A stretch of 64,000 bases of DNA from Rotaria macrura (lineage: Eukaryota > Rotifera > Eurotatoria > Philodinida > Philodinidae). Positions 1 through 11,827 of this stretch are shown one piece after another. Numbering within the stretch: the stretch's first letter is position 1; every line of letters starts with the position of its first letter. The translations under genes were made by a program, and so were the position numbers. The notes beneath the pieces are model-generated. The model saw only the letters and a program-made list of their open reading frames with translations, had not been told where the DNA came from and ran no database searches. The DNA is taken from NCBI GenBank assembly GCA_900239685.1, contig OENT01000698.1, forward strand, positions 20,149 through 84,148, given 5' to 3'.

Positions 1-305
1 TCCCAAACGTATCACTATTGCTATACCTTTGAATCCATATTCTTCCGTAAAAAAATCCGTTTTTTGCAAAACCTTTATTGGTTTTTCGACTTTTTTACTG
101 TCAGGAACCGAAAAGAGCAGTGAAAAATCTTACTCGTCAATTGAATAGGAAACTATTAAAATGGTTTCCAAGTCTATCGAAATCAGAACCCAATGTGGGA
201 TGTCAAAAAGAAAGAAAGCAAACACAGATTTCGAGAGAATCACGCATATCCTCAAAGCATCAACACGATAGATATCGTTATTTATTAAATACTGAACTTC
301 ACTAA
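1..305 (+). CDS. 3' end of an unrecognised protein-coding gene (partial)
   Basis: The upstream part lies outside the window. An open frame from position 3 to 47 reads PKRITIAIPLNPYSS, followed by a 57-nt intron (GT at 48, pyrimidine-rich tract, CAG ending at 104) in phase 0. The reading continues from 105 as EPKRAVKNLTRQLNRKLLKW and ends with TAA at 303-305. The tail is basic and rich in Lys, Arg, Ser and Gln, with no domain I recognise; it looks like a disordered C-terminus. The intron length matches the short introns in the confident genes of this window, which supports a real exon pair. Function cannot be given from about 80 residues. Confidence 0.45.
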
Positions 306-1526
306 GCCATCATCTGCAGAGACTGTTTAGAGAATCCAAAGCGTTGGAAATCAAAGCTATCTTTTAGTTCTCAAGTCTAACGCCTGATTGTATGAAAATA
401 GATCTTACAGTAAAAGAAAAGAGAAGAAATTAGCGAGCTTTAAATTTTTTAATGACAACCGTGTGAATGGGTGTGTTGAAATGAATATTGTTTTGGATGC
501 ATATGACAGGCACATCAAAGCGCTTGCCTATAATAATTTCCACATCAACGAATATAATATAGAGAAACAAAAATAGTTTGTTTATGCGCATGCGAAAAAT
601 TTTAGTAGTTAACAAAACTATGCAATATTTTGTGCAAAAAATGCCAAACCATGGAATATTCTACAAAACTGTCAAGAGTTTTGTGTAATAATATATACCG
701 AACTATAACACAGGTGCAGTAAGCAGCAAATGATACTTTACAAAACTACAAAAGTCTCAGATATTTTCCAGAAAAATTGATGGATTGCAAAAGAAAATAC
801 AAACCCAAGCTATGACAACAAAACGTAGAATAGTTTCGACAGCATATTACGAAACTTAACTCAAGTCAATAAATTCCTCAATGTTTTATTAGATATTTTA
901 CAAAATCATCGAAGGTCTAGATCATGATCTACGAAACAAAAAACTAATGTGCCAACCTCGCAGAAAGTTTCGACCGAATTGAACATACCATGGCTCAGAG
1001 AAAATTCGGAAAATTTTAGAATTTCATAATAAACCAATTGCTTTAGAATTTAGACACGCACGAATAAATTTCACAGGATCTAGGAATACATACGAGACGT
1101 GGAAATGGATGAATCGAAACTCCGTAGCAATAGGAATCTTGATTTTAGAAATAAAGGTCGCTTTACCGTCAGGCACGGTTTATATAATCCTACAAGAAAT
1201 CCTGAAATCTCATCATAAACTCAATAAGCTGCGGTCCATTTAATGGTAGATATTTTGCTGTATCTAACCAGGTAAAACTAACGTAATTGATAAATTAGAA
1301 CAAGATTGACATTTAAGAGAAGGAGGGTGGAAGGAGGTACGATTGACGAGAATCATTTGATAAGCATCATTAAGTACGATCGATGAATCATTTTAACCTT
1401 TAAAATGGAGCGCTACTTCTGCGTTGAGCCAGATTTGATTTGATCTCATTGAACTCACCAATATAAAGTTCCAAAGTAATATTAGTTAAATAGAAGATTG
1501 ATGCATGCTTTTAGACCAATGAGCTA

Positions 1527-1892
1527 CCCAAGCAGACAAACATTTGGAAAAACGCGTTTAAACGCACAATCGGGAACGCCGATTGTCAGTCACTAACGCT
1601 CATTAACAAAACGCAAGAAACGCGTTTGTTACGAAGAATTTTCACTTTCGGAGCTTGAAAAAAGATAAAAACTCTAGTGCGGAGCGTTAAAATGCACAAT
1701 TATTCGATGACTTGAAAGCCAATGCGTTTAAACCATCAGAATTCGATTTTTTATCCGTTTTTACGCTCCGAAAGTGAAAATTCTTCGTAACAAACGCGTT
1801 TCTTGCGTTTTGTTAATGAGCGTTAGTGACTTACAATCGGCGTTCCCGATTGTGCGTTTAAACGCGTTTTTCCAAATGTTTGTCTGCCTGGT
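1527..1892. mobile_element. MITE-like element with 128-bp terminal inverted repeats and TA flanks
   Basis: The left arm 1527-1654 and the right arm 1765-1892 are reverse complements with about three mismatches over 128 bp. Both start with a CCARGCAGACAAACATTTGG-type terminus. The arms enclose a spacer of about 110 bp with no open frame. A TA dinucleotide flanks each end (1525-1526 and 1893-1894), as expected for TA target duplication by Tc1/mariner-type transposases. The arms carry AAACGCGTTT repeats. No transposase is encoded, so it would be non-autonomous. The high arm identity suggests recent movement or ongoing arm correction. Family assignment is inference. Confidence 0.75.
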
Positions 1893-1931
1893 TAATAAAT
1901 AGCATTTCATGAAAATTCCCATGTAATTTCT

Positions 1932-2155
1932 TTTTCGCGTCGTAACGCGTCTCTGAGCGTTTGCGAACTATAGCACTTCACGCATCGAGAATGCATCGTT
2001 TTCGGGGGTGCAGACGCGTGCACACTCGTTCAGTATCATAACTTGTTTGCATTTGAAGACGCGTTATGAACCGTCCAAAATGCAACATTTTCAAGCGTGC
2101 GAGAGCATCCAAAAGCAAACGCGTCTTAGCTCGCCTGCATGCAAGATGCATTTAC
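1932..2155. repeat. ACGCGT-rich patch next to the MITE
   Basis: At least four ACGCGT hexamers occur in about 200 bp, along with many CGCATC/GCATCG-like words. This is unusual in sequence this AT-rich. The same AAACGCGTTT word dominates the adjacent element at 1527-1892 and recurs at 4060-4385, so these patches may be eroded relatives. Confidence 0.4.
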
Positions 2156-2290
2156 TCCCCCCCCCCCCAAAAAAAAGAAAATTAAAAATTATCATCACTC
2201 TTTGTCGAAATTGGGCTGACGCATCATATTAAGCTATGATATAAAACCCAAATACCATGAGCAACAGACTGGTAATTTTTCGAACGATAG

Positions 2291-2361
2291 CCTGAACCAA
2301 GATTTGAACCCATGAATAGTTGATTATAAGCCGAACATAACTTGCATTAAGCCATACATTG
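2291..2361 (-). pseudogene. Degenerate tRNA-like / SINE-head sequence
   Basis: On the minus strand an A-box-like TGGCTTAATGCA is followed about 40 nt later by a B-box-like GGGTTCAAATC. An anticodon-loop-like stretch (CTTATAA) sits between them. The acceptor, anticodon and T stems do not pair well, so it is not a functional tRNA. It could be a decayed tRNA gene or the head of a tRNA-derived SINE. Confidence 0.35.
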
Positions 2362-3644
2362 CTGAATATTGTTATTATCTTCATGCACCACATGAATTAA
2401 TCGTCACACAGTGATGCCTTCGATAAATTTACGAATAGAGCTATCGACTTATCTTGCTTTGTAAAATAAATATAGCTAGGATATTTATTTTTATGAAATC
2501 AACATAAGTCATTCTTTTTATCAATGAAACAACAGTGGACAAACTTAAAATCGTGGTTACTGAAAAAATTAAGAAAAACAAGTATATCTGTCTTTGAAGG
2601 GTATAAATGTACATATACACAGTATAATAATATTAATCAAGAAATTTTCCATCAGTATAAGGGCACTATAACAACTGTTTTTATAGAAAATGAGAACGAT
2701 GTATCACAAAACATGAAAAAAAGTCTTGTCTGCGTATGTTTTCGTAACCGTCATACTGTAATCTTTTAAGTTATCCAACGAAAATAAAGTGAATGATCTT
2801 ATAGTAAAAATGTTTCAAACTTACTTAATTTTTTTAGAATAAAATATTGATCGATAGTTGAATTAAAGAATCGAAAAAATTATTTTTTTTCATGTTTTTA
2901 AATAGCTATGATGCGGTTTTTTTTCGTTTTTCTTAACATCATAAAATAAGTTTTACTTCGATGCGTTTTTCATTATAAGGAACAATAAAGATAATTATAC
3001 TAAACTCTGCATCAAAGAACATTATTGTGCATCTTTTTATTAAAAAAGCGATTGAAAGTAAAAGCAGAATATGCATCGTATTTATTTTGCTATGCACAAC
3101 AGTGATGATGAAAATCCTAACGATAATGTCAAGATAATGATCTATCGTATGCGCAACAGATAGTACTTCGGAGTTTAAGGAAACAGAAGCATACAGTGGT
3201 CTTTATAGTCTAATGTTTTCAATAAAAACTTTCGAATAGAAATGCATTATCACAGAAATACTCATTTGATAAAATTAATCTGTCAAATCAAACCTTATTT
3301 GATTCAATCGTCAATATATAAACGAAGACCAAATTTTAGAGTTCAAAAGAAAACATACCATGGGCATCAAATGTGTATTCAATAACACTTAATAGATTTC
3401 TTTCTTACTTGACTGAATTAATAAGGGACTTCTTTACCGCTAATTAACAGTTTTCCAAAGACGAAATATAACACAAAGACTTTGCTCCTAGTGCAATGTC
3501 GCATCGTAACCATGGGCGGCGCACAAGCGAAGCAAATGGTAGCCATTATTCCCTCTAAAACCAATTTAGAGAAACAATAGAATTTTTTTGATTCCCCGAT
3601 ATTCCCCTATTCCAGTACTTGCTTGAAGAACTAGTAGGTATGGT

Positions 3645-3760
3645 AGACATGGGCAGTGCAAACTGGGATATTTTTGCGAAGCAATAAATTTTTTAATTGA
3701 TAAATATCAATTAAAAAATTTAATGCTTCCCCTGAAAGCTTCAGTTTGCTCCGCTGATGA
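3645..3760. repeat. Small foldback (hairpin) element
   Basis: An inner pair of arms about 22 nt long, reading AGCAATAAATTTTTTAATTG on the left, flanks a short AT spacer near 3705. Further out, GCAGTGCAAACTG on the left is matched by the complement of CAGTTTGCTCCGC on the right. The whole is an imperfect palindrome of roughly 115 bp with no coding content. Confidence 0.5.
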
Positions 3761-5793
3761 TTCTAACCAGAGCAAAATCCGTTGTACTCAAGCCTATTTT
3801 GTATAAATGCAGATTTCGATGTCTATCATTCTTAGTCATGCACCTAAATTAAAACTGGTGTTGAAGTTTTGGTTTTAGTTCGGAAATATAATCTTTTCGA
3901 CGGATTTCAAAACGAAAACTTCTGAACCAAAAGTATTAGATTTAGTGCATGTCTCTGACTACTCGTCATTGACAGTATCCACTATTTAACTATGAATTCA
4001 GTTGTGGGCCGGAAATCGGTGTAATAAAGCGTGTTGTCGGTATTTCATAAACTCACTCATACCTCCATGAAACGCGTTTTATCCATTTCGTCGATTCTAC
4101 GGCGTTTATTGGATAGCAAATAAATTGCGCTTCAATTGTGATACACGATCTAACGCAAGAAAAGACACAGATTGCGTTCACGTGCGTTTTAAAATAAGGG
4201 TTGAAATGCGTTTGCTCTTATAAGTGCTAAAATACTCCTGTAAGTTCTTAAACGCGTTTAAAAAGTAATTACAAACGCCTTTATCTGTGTTTTTATCATC
4301 ACTCGATACCGAAACGCATCAGGGCGTCAAAATTTGCAACACAAATGCATCGAACTGCGTCTAAAATACGTTTCGAGATTACATGGGTTACTCTTTAAAG
4401 ACGCAATATTATGCCAAGACTGGTACAGGTGTGTTGCTAAGGTTCATGTGGAATCTCAATTTAGATCGAGAATACATCTACCGTAAAATGTTGAAGATAC
4501 TTTGAGATATTTTGACTCAATATTCTGGTAGTATGGAACTGCTATTAAAAACCGCAATGATTTTTCTTATTAGACGTTTTTTATTACCAGTTGCAACAAA
4601 ATTCTGAATAAATACTATCTTTCCCGTTCTTTTTACTACAGTTGATTGCTTCGGATATCTTGGAAAACTTACGTATATGCATCAGAAGAAGGAAAAAATA
4701 ACTTCTCGTATAAATACTAACCTGCACAAGCAACAATTCAGATTGTAAGTCAAGATTGCTTGATCTGTTTTGTTTGTGTTCTTCTGTCGTTTTCTGTTTT
4801 CGCAACGAACTACACGTTTGCCTCAGATAAAAAGAAGTCAAGATTAGAGAATCAAACATGGGGGTGCCTCGTAAAAAACTAAGATTGCTTTGACTAACAA
4901 CATACTTATTGTCACCTATCTCCGTTCTTTTTTATCACTTTCCATCTTTCCAACTAGTAGGACGTATGATGTCGGTTTAATTACGCTATGAATCAAGCCA
5001 AATGATTTGAAGAAAACCATCACGAATAAGGGAGTATCATTTCGCTTTAACAGATACTTATCTCAAGTCAAAAGTTACGATATTGAAATAGAAAGTCCAT
5101 TTGACTAGTTGTACATTCTTTGTATTGGGTTCGTGTATTTTTTCACTTAATTAATCGAAAGTTCGTCTTTCATGAAAATAAAACATACTATTTACAACCT
5201 GCTCCGTGCACCGAAAACTATCGGCATACCAAGTGACTACCATGAGTCATATTAAAGAATACAAAGAGACCACGTGATCTGCTCCTAGTTTTCCGTTCTT
5301 ATGAGATTTTTTTATCTCATAAGTTAAATTTATATCCAGAAAATGGATTTCATTGAGTTAATGATCAATTATTGCAGCCTAATAGGACGAATTCGATTAA
5401 AACTAGAAAGAAAAAAGTTGAAAATTGATATAAATTATTAGATATACAGTAAAATTATAAAAACATCAGCAATGAGACGATGAATAGATAGAGGATGTGA
5501 TTGATCCCTTCTTTCGAAGTTACAGAATTTCACCAATAGGATATTTTTCAATAATGGAAGTCTGGCATTATATTTCAAGAATTCTACGATTCATCTTGGT
5601 GAAAGTACACTGAACTTACACCAGCCATTACTAAAGAGAATCAATAGATAATTTAATAATATATGTAATGGTGAGATAATCGTTTAGAAAATACTTAAAT
5701 CATATCTTACAATCAGAATGCAGGCGACAAAGCTATGCATTCACGTTTAACTTAACTTGACGTTCATACAACTCTATTGAAGATGTAAATGAA

Positions 5794-5820
5794 CGCTAAG
5801 TGGACTCTTACCACTTAGCG
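5794..5820. repeat. Perfect 10-bp stem, 7-nt loop hairpin
   Basis: CGCTAAGTGG is followed by ACTCTTA and then CCACTTAGCG. The stem is perfect. There is no gene nearby, so its role, if any, is unknown. Confidence 0.6.
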
Positions 5821-6065
5821 AATCTGTAGCAGGTATGTTGATGAATCATCATCTTCATGATAGCCAAATCGATAAAATTACCGCTACCCACTATGTCGAT
5901 TTTGTGACGTCAGATCTTTATTTCACAAATTCCTATCGGTCTATATTTAATAAGGAATAAGAGAGAAAAAGCTTAAAAATTATTAGCTTGAGATCGATAT
6001 GAATACACAGACCATATATTATTCCCACACTAGATTTTTACTTCCTGTGACTTTCAAAAAACAAA

Positions 6066-6527
6066 CAGAAAATAAAAGATATGCTTCAGTCGGGAAATAA
6101 ACCCGATGAATAGTAACTGGTTATCCGGACAAGTGCTCTTACTGCTGGTCTATCAGCAAATGACAGACATACCAATTATTTCTGAATTAAATGTTAAATA
6201 TAGAAAGTTTCTATTGCCGACACGTAATAGAAGGTACAACTGGATGTGATGCGCCTATTTCTAGTCAAATTGAGATGATCGTTAATTTTTCTTCTCTTTC
6301 TAAAGTCAATAAATATGTCAATGATAGAAAAGGAGTATATGCAACGTGTTTTTACAATAGTAGAATTTTACTTACCTTAACTTTCGGCATTTAAAATTTT
6401 ATTCGAAAATGCGTAGTATTTTCATCGTTTGTTGATAGGTCAGCAGTAAAAGTACTACTCTGAATAACCAGTTATCTATCATTGGGTTCGATTCCTCTAT
6501 TGAACCATATCTTTTATTGTCTGCTTG
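6066..6527. repeat. Inverted pair of tRNA-like (SINE-head) units
   Basis: The segments 6066-6165 and 6428-6527 are reverse complements at roughly 75% identity, separated by about 260 bp. The right unit, read on the plus strand, has TAGGTCAGCAG (A-box-like), then CTCTGAATAACCAG, then GGGTTCGATTCC (a perfect B-box core). The left unit, read on the minus strand, has the same order with GGATAACCAG. This arrangement is typical of tRNA-derived SINE heads with internal Pol III promoters. Neither unit folds into a canonical cloverleaf. They may be two oppositely inserted SINE copies or the arms of one foldback element. Confidence 0.45.
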
Positions 6528-7954
6528 TTTATCGAAAGTCAAAAGAAGACAGCACTTAGTATTGTAAAATTATATGACAGATACTGTTTTTCTGTCCTTT
6601 ACATACACACACCATGTAATACTTTTTATACTGGACTAGAAAAAATTTCATAATCAAATGAGTCATACAGTATGAATCTGACGCAGAACAATCAGGTAAA
6701 AAGGTCAAAATTACTGTTGACAGTAAGGCATGTAGTTCACTAAAAACTTTTATGCTGCGGTTTCCATATACTGTGCATAACTGATTANATCAACGTCATA
6801 TGAGTCAATTGCAAGAGTGTACGATTTTATAAACCGTAAATAAATCTTGCTAAATTTGGTTTCATCGTATGCGATTAGTGCTGCCAGCATTAGTCATATC
6901 GAAAACCATGAAAGTTAAATTGAAAAGTGAAGTATTTACAAGTCAAGTTTCTTTGGAGCATTGCTTTTCGTAAATGAATGACTGTTTTCCAAAAATCAAG
7001 ATTTTGGCTATTATTTTATTGAAGCAGCCTTTCTCTGACAAGGATTTTGGGGATGTAGAGAACAAAATCGAAGCTTTGACCACAAGGTCCTAGTTGATAT
7101 CGACAAAGATTTCTAGAACAGTTTTAGTTTATACTGTGAGATTGCTAAGAAATTCGAGATAGCCCCAATAATTTCAACTTGAAAAAGATCCATATAAAAA
7201 GCATATGGTTTCGAATTGATGACTTTGAATATTTCGCTTTGCTCGTACTTCCTTTTTCATAGGCTTTGATTAAGAGAACCTTCGGCACATGCTCAGAAAG
7301 CTACAATCTAATTTCTAAGAATATCGAATTTTCATGAGTTAACAAATTTGAAATCGTAAGCATTGCAGCTATTTCATAATCGATTCAAATTAATAGAATA
7401 ATTACAATTAAGAAAATTAGACGTGTTATTAGATTGTGTTATGCGATAAACCTTCCATGCATCATATCCACATATTTGTCGTAAGTGTATAGATTCGATT
7501 TTGTAGAGGAACATTTTCTTAATGTTTTCACTCAAAGATGTCGTTCCATCTGATGATTTCGCAAATGTTGCAGCAGTAATTCGAACTCAATCATTTTTCG
7601 TTACATATGAAATTTGACAGTCATCTAAAATTATAACCCTAAGAATATTTGAAAAATAAACTGTTTCTCTATTAAACACGATCGATTACCGTGGGAATCA
7701 GCGATTCTTCAAAAAGAAGCCGGATGAATTCTTCGGCATATGTCACTTTTAGAATTTTACTGAATAATATTTTTTTTCTCATACAAGCGATTATAAACAT
7801 GAATATAACTGATCAAGTTAAGCAAAGACGAATACAATAAAGCTTTCATGTATGGTCTTAATATATACTCGATACATTCATTGCTTGAGGTTGAGGTTCA
7901 ATCATTAAATTCAAGGAGTTTTAAATTCTATTAATACGTCAATGAGTGGAGTCT

Positions 7955-7975
7955 GAGAGAGAGAGAGAGAGAGAG
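7955..7975. repeat. (AG)n microsatellite
   Basis: About ten uninterrupted GA dinucleotides lie 430 bp downstream of the stop codon of the phosphatase gene. Confidence 0.9.
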
Positions 7976-8406
7976 TACTGGATGTTGTTAGTTTTTTATT
8001 GTATCCACGTAATAAGCAACAAATTTCTCACTAACAATCGATTATTACTCGTTATAGAGAAAAAAAAGAAAACATATACCAAATACAAGAAATAGCGTAT
8101 AATTTGTACAAAACGGTAAAGTAACCAATGATCATAGCGATATATATATATATGTGTGTATTTAGAAGGAGGCAGACAAATTTCAGAAAAAATAAATAAA
8201 AATAAGAACATGAATGACTATTGACAAATAGATATGTAATTATCTTTATGTGCGGTATATTGAATTGATATGCGTATGTCACTAATGCAAAGCTGTATGA
8301 ATAAATTTAACAAGAGTTAGATACAATCATTTGATGTGCTTTCCGTATGTGATAAATAAAAACGAATAAACAAAACAAAAAAGAACAGAGATATGGAAAG
8401 AATGAT

Positions 8407-11400
8407 TTAATGATATCGATCATTACTAGAAGCATATTTATATAATATTAGTGAACCAGCAAATAAGGTCAATATACCGATAAGCAAAGGACGACGATAT
8501 TCTACTGTCAAGAGTTTAAAACATGATGTTTTACTAGAAGTTGCTAATGTAGAAGAAGACTGTCGATGTAATTTTGTTTTCATTTCATTAACTTTTTTCT
8601 CAATTACTTCATTACGTATTGCACGTTCTTGACGTAGACGAAGAGATGTTTCTACATCACGCCTGTGAAGAAAAGAGAAAAAGAAACAACAATTCTTTTT
8701 GATAGATTTTGAACAGAAATTCATACGGTGTTATAGTCGGAGATGGCGAAAAATATGGCTTAAAATCTTCCGATGATAATTGTGATCCTGATAATGATTG
8801 CAAACGACGTGTTGTTTTCGGTGAAGGTTGATAACTGCTTGCAGTTGAATCGATTCTTTTCATTAGTTCACAATTAATATCTTCAAGTGTATCACTTAAA
8901 CGACCACTTGACATGACATTATCTTGTCTTCGACATAGTTTTGGATATTTTGCTGAATTGAAATTCTTTCCATCATCATTATCACTATCACTTTCACTGG
9001 ATAGATCAAAAATACATTCATGAAATGACCGTTCGTTGTTTTCGATTGCATCGAGAATTTTCAAGCCAGCAATAATGGCAAGATAGGAAAACCTTTCAGG
9101 AATTCGTTTAAAATAAATTCATTTATTTATTTTGCTAAGAAATTTGCTTACCTCAACTGTTCCGCTGTTTGAATGAGTCCATGACGCTGTGTTCGAATAT
9201 GTGCAAGAACATCGATTAATGATACATTATCAGATTTTTCTTTGTTAGCAAGCTAAAATTAGACACTTCGTAAACATCATCTTTACTGGTTTTTTTCGTT
9301 ATTATTACCATTTTTAAAATTGAATCGACAAGTACGAATGTGCCTGATCGGCCGATACCTGAAAAATGTTCAGAGAAAGCGTTACGTTCGATGTAATAAT
9401 ACAATGACAACGGTTGTTTTTTACCAGCACTACAATGAAGAATAGGTGGACCATAACGAGAATCAAATGCACCACAATGACGAACATCACTAAGTAATTG
9501 CAAGAATGGTTCTGGATTTTTTGGAGCACCATGATCTGGCCAATCAAAATCTGACCAATGAATAACTGGACGTGATTCACCTGTCTTACATAGAATTCTT
9601 ATTTAAAGACGGAAGCAAAACTTCCCTGTTTACTTACTGAAGTACTTATTAATTCAAATTTCCTTTGATTATAGTATCGATATTGTCGTTCAGATTCAAA
9701 TATTACTCTTAAATCCACTTCATCAAATGTGATTTCATTTCTATTTTGATTATCTGGATAATATAAACAACATTTATTCTAAAAGGAAGCATGAAATGAA
9801 ATGAAATACTTCCAAGATCTAGAGTTCAAAAATGAAAAATTTCAACACCGCTTATCTTCGAGACTTTAAATACGATTAAAACAAAGACTGAAGTTTGCCT
9901 GGCTTCAACATCTACAGAAATAATCGACTTCTAAGTCAAACTCATTGACAGATATCACTAGCAAAATATATTTTATGACTCAAACTAGTACAGAATATTT
10001 TATTCTAAGCTTAAATATAAACTGAATTTCTTTTTCATTGCCTCCTTCTCTAGAGCTAGATCTGCTCTTAGTCTACACATAAAAAGCAGATTGTTCAATG
10101 TTATATGTATTGAAAATGAAAATCATATAAGATTCGAAATCGTGTTTCACGTGCATCAGTAAAAGAATAATTATTTCGTCTTGCATCAATTTGATCTATG
10201 AGAGAAATGAACTTTTCCCCCTGAAATATGTAATTTTCTTCGTAAGAGCTTAGGTTCGAAAGGTTCATTACTGTAAAACATATTATAGATACTAAAGTCT
10301 GACAGGATTCCTGCAAGTAAGCTTTCTTTCTGTTGAAGTTAGGACCATTTACTTGTATACTAAGTTTATTCGAAGACATTGTAGAAACATCAAATTGAAG
10401 ACGATTAACATGAAAATTTACTCAAAATCAGATATCATGATCTCTACAATATCCTGTACGTTTCAGTGAAGAAATACTCCGTTAATATTGATATAGCCGA
10501 TTGTCAAATAAATGTTTTACTTAGAAATCATGACAGTAAAAACAGAGTTTTTAAAAACATTTTCACGTTCTGAAAACGAAGTCATCCATTTTCAATTTTC
10601 TTTGAGGACAATGAACGAATTATGTATTGAATTTCGAGAAGAAATTGCATATTCCAAAACAAATTCATTCTTTCTTCTCCTGTCATAATCTACAACAGAC
10701 TCGAGACTAACTAAAACGCGCACAACTTCAGAAGAAAGTTATCAACAAGAAAAGCATCATTATAGAATTGCTATTTAGTTTTTTGCGAATATTCGGCAGC
10801 AAACTAGGACGGCTTACATAATACATAAGTTAGCTGGCTTCCTTCTAAGTTTCCTTGAGATGGACTTTCGTCTATTATGTCTATTGTCTTTTTTTTTATG
10901 ACAATCAATGAATAGTATACCATACTTTATACCATTTTACACGTATCTCTCTATCTGTAGAAAAAAATAATAAACAATGAAAGCATTTTAATGCTACCTT
11001 ATGAATTTATGGTTCCATTCATTTCCGAAATCGTATATATTCAGCGGAAGAAGAATTCAAATATTAATTGAACTATTCCATAGGTGGTATGTATTTAATT
11101 TAAAGTACAGCTCATGTTCATAATATCACAGTTACGATAATACTTACACTTCCTTTCTCTGTTAAATGAGTTAGCATAACAATAACACGACTATTTTGCT
11201 CCCAAACCATTTGCCAGAAATGGCTTGATGTTGTTTCAAGTGGTCCCTAGATTGCCAAGAAAAGGCAAACTTCTATCTAGTCGAATCTCTGGAACAAATC
11301 TGTTTAGATACATACCTGTGTTAGAATGTACGATCGATTAGCATCCGACACATGAACATAATTTGCATTAATGTAATCATTTGAACCTCGTATTAATCGA

Positions 11401-11689
11401 ACACGTGTATCATCATCTAGTGAGAAACAATCAGAAACAGTTTTATTTTTCGAAAAGAAAAGTTTTTACAAGGTAAAACGTCGCGAAATCGATTTAATCC
11501 AATATTCATATTTAGTAGTGCAATGTCGTTTTTCTTGTCTGATGTTCGAGCATAGTGATCATTAGCAAGTTTCTACAAAACGAAAATATGATTTACGAAA
11601 TCAAATGTTAAAATGAAACTTACATGAAATGTAGCGTTCCAAGCACGTTGATTTTCAATCTTGAGAAATTCTTCTTCTATATGTGACAT
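8407..11689 (-). CDS. PTPN1/PTPN2-like: Non-receptor protein tyrosine phosphatase, PTP1B/TC-PTP type, tail-anchored
   Basis: The protein starts at 11689 with [19 protein letters not shown], matching the N-terminal helix of PTP1B. It continues through [19 protein letters not shown] and [17 protein letters not shown] (substrate-binding core). The WPD loop follows ([12 protein letters not shown], near 9545-9520), then the complete catalytic P-loop [12 protein letters not shown], split by an intron near 9370-9420. Cys, Arg and the WPD Asp are all present, so catalysis should be intact. After [10 protein letters not shown] a low-complexity acidic/Ser linker leads to a C-terminal hydrophobic helix ([19 protein letters not shown]) just before the stop at 8407, as in ER-anchored PTP1B. 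There are about ten exons, with most introns about 50-70 nt but one of about 1.37 kb (9781-11148). TTC5 begins directly upstream on the same strand, its stop codon lying only about 140 bp away. It dephosphorylates phosphotyrosine on kinases and receptors, judged by family. Confidence 0.9.
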
Positions 11690-11827
11690 GTTATTATCTA
11701 GAATTTAAAATTCTCTGAGTTTTTATTTTGTGGAATTCAGTAAAAGAATGGACGGATTCCAAGAGAACACTACCACACACTCGCACGCATAAAAACAAAA
11801 TGTGAACAAGAAAAAGTGAGATTCTAT

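Larger units (their letters stand above)
306..8406. other. Gene-free stretch with foldback elements and simple repeats
   Basis: I found no convincing exon in these 8.1 kb on either strand; open frames are short and without coding character. The stretch holds an inverted-repeat element (1527-1892), an ACGCGT-rich patch after it, a C12 run followed by a poly-A tract (2157-2176), a degenerate tRNA-like sequence (2291-2361), a small foldback (about 3645-3760), a 10-bp hairpin (5794-5820), an inverted pair of tRNA-like units (6066-6527) and an (AG)n tract (7955-7975). One base near 6787 is ambiguous. Confidence 0.6.

Noticed and set aside
2157-2176. C12 run followed by poly-A, considered as a retroposon tail or structural signal
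   Set aside because: Could not find a retroposed unit ending there; treated as a homopolymer tract.
10101-10379. 92-codon minus-strand open frame inside the long phosphatase intron
   Set aside because: No family resemblance and no need for it to bridge flanking exons; the phosphatase core aligns without it.
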